Of a DNA stretch of 64,000 nucleotides, positions 59,745 to 64,000 are shown one piece after another. The translations under genes and the position numbers were made by a program. Source of the stretch: Saposhnikovia divaricata (Eukaryota > Streptophyta > Magnoliopsida > Apiales > Apiaceae); assembly GCA_036435485.1 (NCBI GenBank), contig CM071598.1, forward strand, positions 142,890,148 to 142,954,147, written 5' to 3'. The number at the start of each line of letters is the position of its first letter. Within the stretch, counting starts at the first letter, position 1. A model generated the notes under the pieces. It ran no database searches, was not told the DNA's origin, and was given only the letters and a program-made list of their open reading frames with translations.

Positions 59745-60949
59745 ATTCCGTCCCGGAATCAGGTAGGAAGCAAAGAGTAGTTTGCCTGTCGTTCACTTTT
59801 TAGCTTCCCGGTCAATTCTTAGTCGTTTTACCCTTTCTTAGCACATCTTCTAGTGCTACAATCCATACTTTATCCTTTTTCCATTAACTGTGCTACTTTT
59901 CGTACAACACATTATCCGGGCTATGCTCTTACTCAGTCCTATACTATTATCCTTATTGATACCCGCAGTGGCTTTGGTATCACTATCGTACTACGAATTC
60001 GGAGATAACCTCACTCGCACTATGCATTTCCTGATCGATTTAGTCTTCGCAATCTCGATCAATATAAAGAAGTGGAAAGATTTATTGAGAGATCACTATG
60101 ATCAATTAAACATTTGTTATATTGCATAGCTAGTACAGAAGGGGGCCAGCCTTTAGTACTTGACAAGCAATTAAACAAGTTATGGTATTCCACTTAGACT
60201 TATATCACATAGACAGATAGTCACGTAGCAGTACCTCCCCTCCTTAAAGGGTTGTTCTTCTCAATTCATAAAGAAGATGAATAAGAGAGAAGAAAAGAAA
60301 AGAGTTCTAAAGGATTATAGAAAGTTTTCATGATTGTAAAATATCATACTCAGAATTTACCTCTGAACTATGGAGGTTCATCAAAAAAGAAATTAATCAT
60401 AATTATATCCAATACTATTTGATCGCAATCTTATGTGTCAACATATTTTGCTGCTTTGTCCACTATTCTATGGACCTATACTCTGGTTAAACCTTAGCAC
60501 ACTTACTTTTGGAAAATCTTTGAACCTCTCAGGTTAAATCTTAGTTTCTCACTTGACACCATTGTTACTGACATTCCATGTCACGCTACTAGATTTTTCA
60601 TATCTATAATATTAACACTATCAGGTTGTCATCCCGAGAATTCATTAGAAAACCCTTTTATTAATCCATTCATAACATTCCTTGCTTCACATTCCCTAGT
60701 TGCTTTCCCAGCCTTTTCTTTATCACTCACATCCTTCTTACTATCTGATTCTTATTTACTTCTGTTATTTACTTCCACCTTCATCTCTTTATTGAGACAT
60801 CTTTTGCACTTGGCACCTCCTTATTGGTATCCCGTCACCTTTACCCTATAATCATCACATTATTCCAATTTAAACCCTCCGAAATGAATCTGGCCGATCC
60901 CTTTTTCTTAAATCCAATATAATCCACTCCTGCCAACCTTGTTTCTCAT
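59745..60949. other. 3' internal region of E, non-coding
   Basis: Counterpart of 37191-38390 in C. The plus-strand ORF at 59890-60129 is antisense to the element and not credible as a gene. Confidence 0.5.
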
Positions 60950-61260
60950 CACTTGTTCTTTTATACCCGTGGTTTTCCACAGGTTGTCTTTCGTAAGTCA
61001 GACCAGGTCGTATATCTACCTGCTCGTGCTCTTATCATCTATCGAGCATCTGCATTTTACTGGCGTAGCCTTGCCACATGAAAACCCTGTTATGACCGTG
61101 CTATAAGTTTTGGGGGTAAGGCTGGCTCGAATACCACCTTTTGAACACTTTTAAACTCTAAGGCGGCCCAATAAGTCTCGGGCTCAACTGCCCTTAATTC
61201 TTTCTACGGGAATACATTTAGCATCATGAATCGTCAACCTCATATTCTCTATCTTGTTTG
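60950..61260 (-). pseudogene. pol: Integrase C-terminal remnant in element E
   Basis: Frame pieces DIRPGLTYE and QPVE are readable on the minus strand, followed by the same GGAAAA shift as in C. Inactive and parallel to C 36870-37190. Confidence 0.6.
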
Positions 61261-61814
61261 CGCAGAAGTACACTAACACAAACTTGCTTGTCATTCATCA
61301 ACATGCCATTTAGATTATCAATATCAGCACTTTCTTTATCTTTACGTTGTCATCTACTTTCTTAGAAGAATCGCCATCGCTTGTTGTTTAAATAGTGTGT
61401 TAAAAGCTAACCATACGGGTTTCAAATCCTTTAGGGAGACAGAGTAATCCCTATTCCTTATCCATAAGGAGCACTTCCTGAACTTGATGTAGATATCACA
61501 TGAAGTAGATAAAATTGCAGAAGAGCTTCAAGCATCGCAGCTATGTCCGGTTGATGAAACTATCACTCATGCATCTTCCATAAAAGACTGGAAACTTAAC
61601 GGTTTACTTCGTCAATTTTGTATCATGGTCCTGGTTTGCCTCAAAACGAGACCTTCTAAGGTGTGTAGTTTGCTTAAGATAATATCGGGAATCGAATCTT
61701 TACTTAAACTATTATTACCGTCAATTCTTGCACAGTCATCAAAAGGAATGTAAATTCCTCCACTCCAATATGACCTTCAAGGTCCTTCCAATTATCATTC
61801 TGTTCCTTCAGTAA
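61261..61814. other. Decayed pol region of E
   Basis: Counterpart of 36315-36869 in C, without readable motifs. Confidence 0.4.
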
Positions 61815-61885
61815 GCACATTTTTAATTATTCCTTTATACTTAGACTGTCGGCCACCTCATTGGCCTTTCCTGATAATAATAATT
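61815..61885 (-). pseudogene. pol: RNase H end remnant in element E
   Basis: Minus strand reads KANEVADSLSIKE then TAA (61827-61829), identical in lesion to C. Confidence 0.65.
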
Positions 61886-64000
61886 TCTTGTAATTAGTGT
61901 TTTCTGGATACATTCCAACTCAAATTTTTCTACCTCATTCCCATCACTGTTGGGTGAAAGAATTCTCCCTTAAGCTCTGCTGGAGGAGAAAAAATATATC
62001 TATCAGTCTTTTCCATAAGTCATTGCTTCCACCTTCCCGTGGGAATTTTATCAAAGTTACCCCCAATCATACCTAGGATATTTGTTTTCTTAGTTCTTTC
62101 TTGTTCTAGGATAATCTCAACCTTCTTTGGTTCCATCCATACCGCATCATGGTTTCATACATGCCTCATCTGGCATTATTGTTATTGTGTCTTACATTCT
62201 CTTCCAAACTTCTAGTTGGAAACTCAGAATATTAACTTTTCCTTGTAAGGTTTCTTAGGTCGTCCTCATCATTCCTCCTGTATTTTCTAGGTACAGGGTA
62301 TATCAAAACGTCATTGATCAATACTCTAATAATTCTATCTCTTTTCTTTCCAGAACTCTTTTTAATAATCTTTACAGGTCATTGTTGCCTTAGCAAATCC
62401 AACTCATATCATCTGAATTCACAATGTCTTTATTAGGGTTAGTGCCATCCCTTGTGCATTCCCTAGGGTTTGTCTTACTTTATGGATATCTTATCCTTAA
62501 TTCAACTGCCAAGGAATTCCTGCATCCTATAATTGGCAATCAAATCATGTATCCTTAATAAGGGTCTCTTTTCAATCATTCTTATTTGATAATCGATCGG
62601 TAGCTTACTGCTAATTTCTTCTTTCAGATAGTTGTCAACCTATTTAACCTTCAAGAAGACAACGTATGTCTATCTGCTCTCTTACATAACTTGTTAATGG
62701 TAGCAAGGATGTTCTGGAAGATATTGGTCGAGTTCAACGTAAATCTCTTAGTACTTATTGTTCTTCGCGAAGGTACTTGCCTCAGACAAAATTTCTGCAG
62801 CATACTGTTCAATTACTGACCATTTCTATACTCTCTTCATATACCTTCATTGTTTACTTTCCTCCGTCATAATATATTCATGGTATTCATGATACCCTAA
62901 CATCATACATCTCAAGTCATTATACTTCCATTTTTACTCGTAATCTTGGACAACCATATACACATGAGTCACTTTAGTACGGGTGACCCCATTCCAAAAA
63001 GTCTAGTAAATTCCCAATCCAAACATGGGTTGCAAAGGGTTCAGTAGAAGATTCCTACGATCTCATTAATATTTTCTTTATATCAGAAGCCCTTGCAATC
63101 GGTGCTTACTTAGAAGCAACCCTGCTTTGTCCTTTCATTGCTGGTCTAGTCACTTGATAATCCGTTGTGACTTGGCCTCAACTGGCCACACTAAAATAAA
63201 AATATATGATTTTAGGGGTTGGCTAATTAGCATTGCTTTTTTAGCAATTGCCGGCGTAGTGCCTTCTTCTTTGATACCTTTCTACCTTTCCAAAACTTTA
63301 CTCCATATAAGTCTTAATCGACTTCTCGGCACCATCTCTGGTCACCTTTCCTCTACTTTTATCTTTTCAGCTATTCTTATCAATCCCACATGCCATGCAA
63401 GCTTACCATTCCTGGCATAATAGCCTTTTCACTTAAGTCAAACCCGTAGTTTCTCAGTCCGGCTGGTTTCTCACTTATATTTCCTGTTTTCGTCCAATCT
63501 CACTTCATCATTGTATTTCTACAATCAATCACGATAACCGGGGTCTGTCCACCAACCCATATAGCGGCTACCTTACCCAATTCACGGGGTTCGCCCCAGT
63601 TTCCACTCTCTTCCATGACGTTCTCTAATAATCAGAAAGACAAGGTTTGCCAAAATTCGTTGAAGTTCTTTCCAGAATCAGGGAAATTTTGATCAATCTA
63701 TCCACCTACTGGTAACATTAAGGAGACCAGTTTCAAAACCTGGAGAATAGTTCTAGGGACCTCCAAGCAGGTAGAACCATAAGCAGTCATAATTAACGAA
63801 ATAATCGTCATCAGATTAGAAGTTTAACCATTGGAGAGGAACCAATTATAACCATCCCTTAGAATGGAATAAACAGTTTCAAACTGAAACCTATCACAAC
63901 ATCTTGATACCTATAGGTCCTGATATTCAATATTTCCCAATGTCAGTCTACCTAACCACTAGTCTCAGAAGGAACATTACCGTCGAAGTTGGTTGTTCCA
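61886..64000. other. Unresolved internal sequence of E, with an integrase-like fragment
   Basis: Inverted counterpart of 34150-36239 in C. Near 63661-63710 the minus strand carries the DRLTK-like piece, here with Ile for Thr. The plus-strand ORF at 63127-63420 is antisense. Nothing else recognised. Confidence 0.45.

Larger units (their letters stand above)
55000..64000 (-). mobile_element. Element E: second copy of the C family, inverted, inserted in the 3' LTR of C, truncated by window end
   Basis: LTR 55000-59725 (minus-strand start TGTAAGAACCCC, end GTGTTACA), polypurine tract, then internal sequence inverted relative to C (34150-38403). The left junction follows TCAGT, whose intact context is at 30221-30225. 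The right TSD and 5' LTR are outside the window. Confidence 0.85.

Overview
The window is flowering-plant repetitive DNA, most likely pericentromeric or other heterochromatin of a large-genome eudicot; the species cannot be fixed from the sequence. I see no host gene, tRNA, rRNA or CRISPR array. Practically every base belongs to LTR retrotransposons nested in one another. The plant assignment rests on chromovirus (Tekay/Del-type) polyproteins with initiator-Met-tRNA primer sites, a Tat/Retand-type Ty3/gypsy element with its antisense ORF, a SIRE-like solo LTR, and GT-AG introns.

Layout. Element A (Tat/Retand type, + strand) fills 1-1806 and 23991-28173. It shows the integrase end of pol, a spliced antisense gene with its own TATA box, a tail of tandem repeats, a polypurine tract and a short 3' LTR. 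Element B (Tekay, - strand, 1807-23990) sits inside the last antisense exon of A, flanked by the target duplication TTGTT. B is a tandem array, LTR-internal-LTR-internal-LTR, and its middle LTR is a mosaic of the outer two.

Element C (Tekay-related, + strand) has a 4.6-kb 5' LTR at 28174-32803, a decayed and rearranged internal region at 32804-38403, and a 3' LTR starting at 38404. That 3' LTR is interrupted by element D (Tekay, - strand, 39617-54144, target duplication CTTAA) and, after resuming at 54145-54999, by element E (same family as C, - strand, 55000 to beyond the window end). A 1.36-kb solo LTR F (Ty1/copia, SIRE-like) lies inside the right LTR of D with target duplication ACCAC.

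How the parts work together. In B and D the right-hand LTR is the 5' LTR. Reading leftward on the minus strand come the primer-binding site, a pre-gag ORF (coiled coil, Arg-rich), gag with CCHC knuckles, protease, reverse transcriptase, RNase H, integrase with a C-terminal chromodomain-like tail, the polypurine tract and the 3' LTR. Both B units share three in-frame stops in gag-pol and D has many lesions, so none looks autonomous, yet the pre-gag ORF is open in all three. C and E share the same lesions and the same odd order of pol fragments, which suggests a non-autonomous family moved by a relative. The most noteworthy points are the mapped LTR-LTR crossover, the pre-gag ORF with splice-acceptor-like sites, and the intron-containing antisense gene of A.
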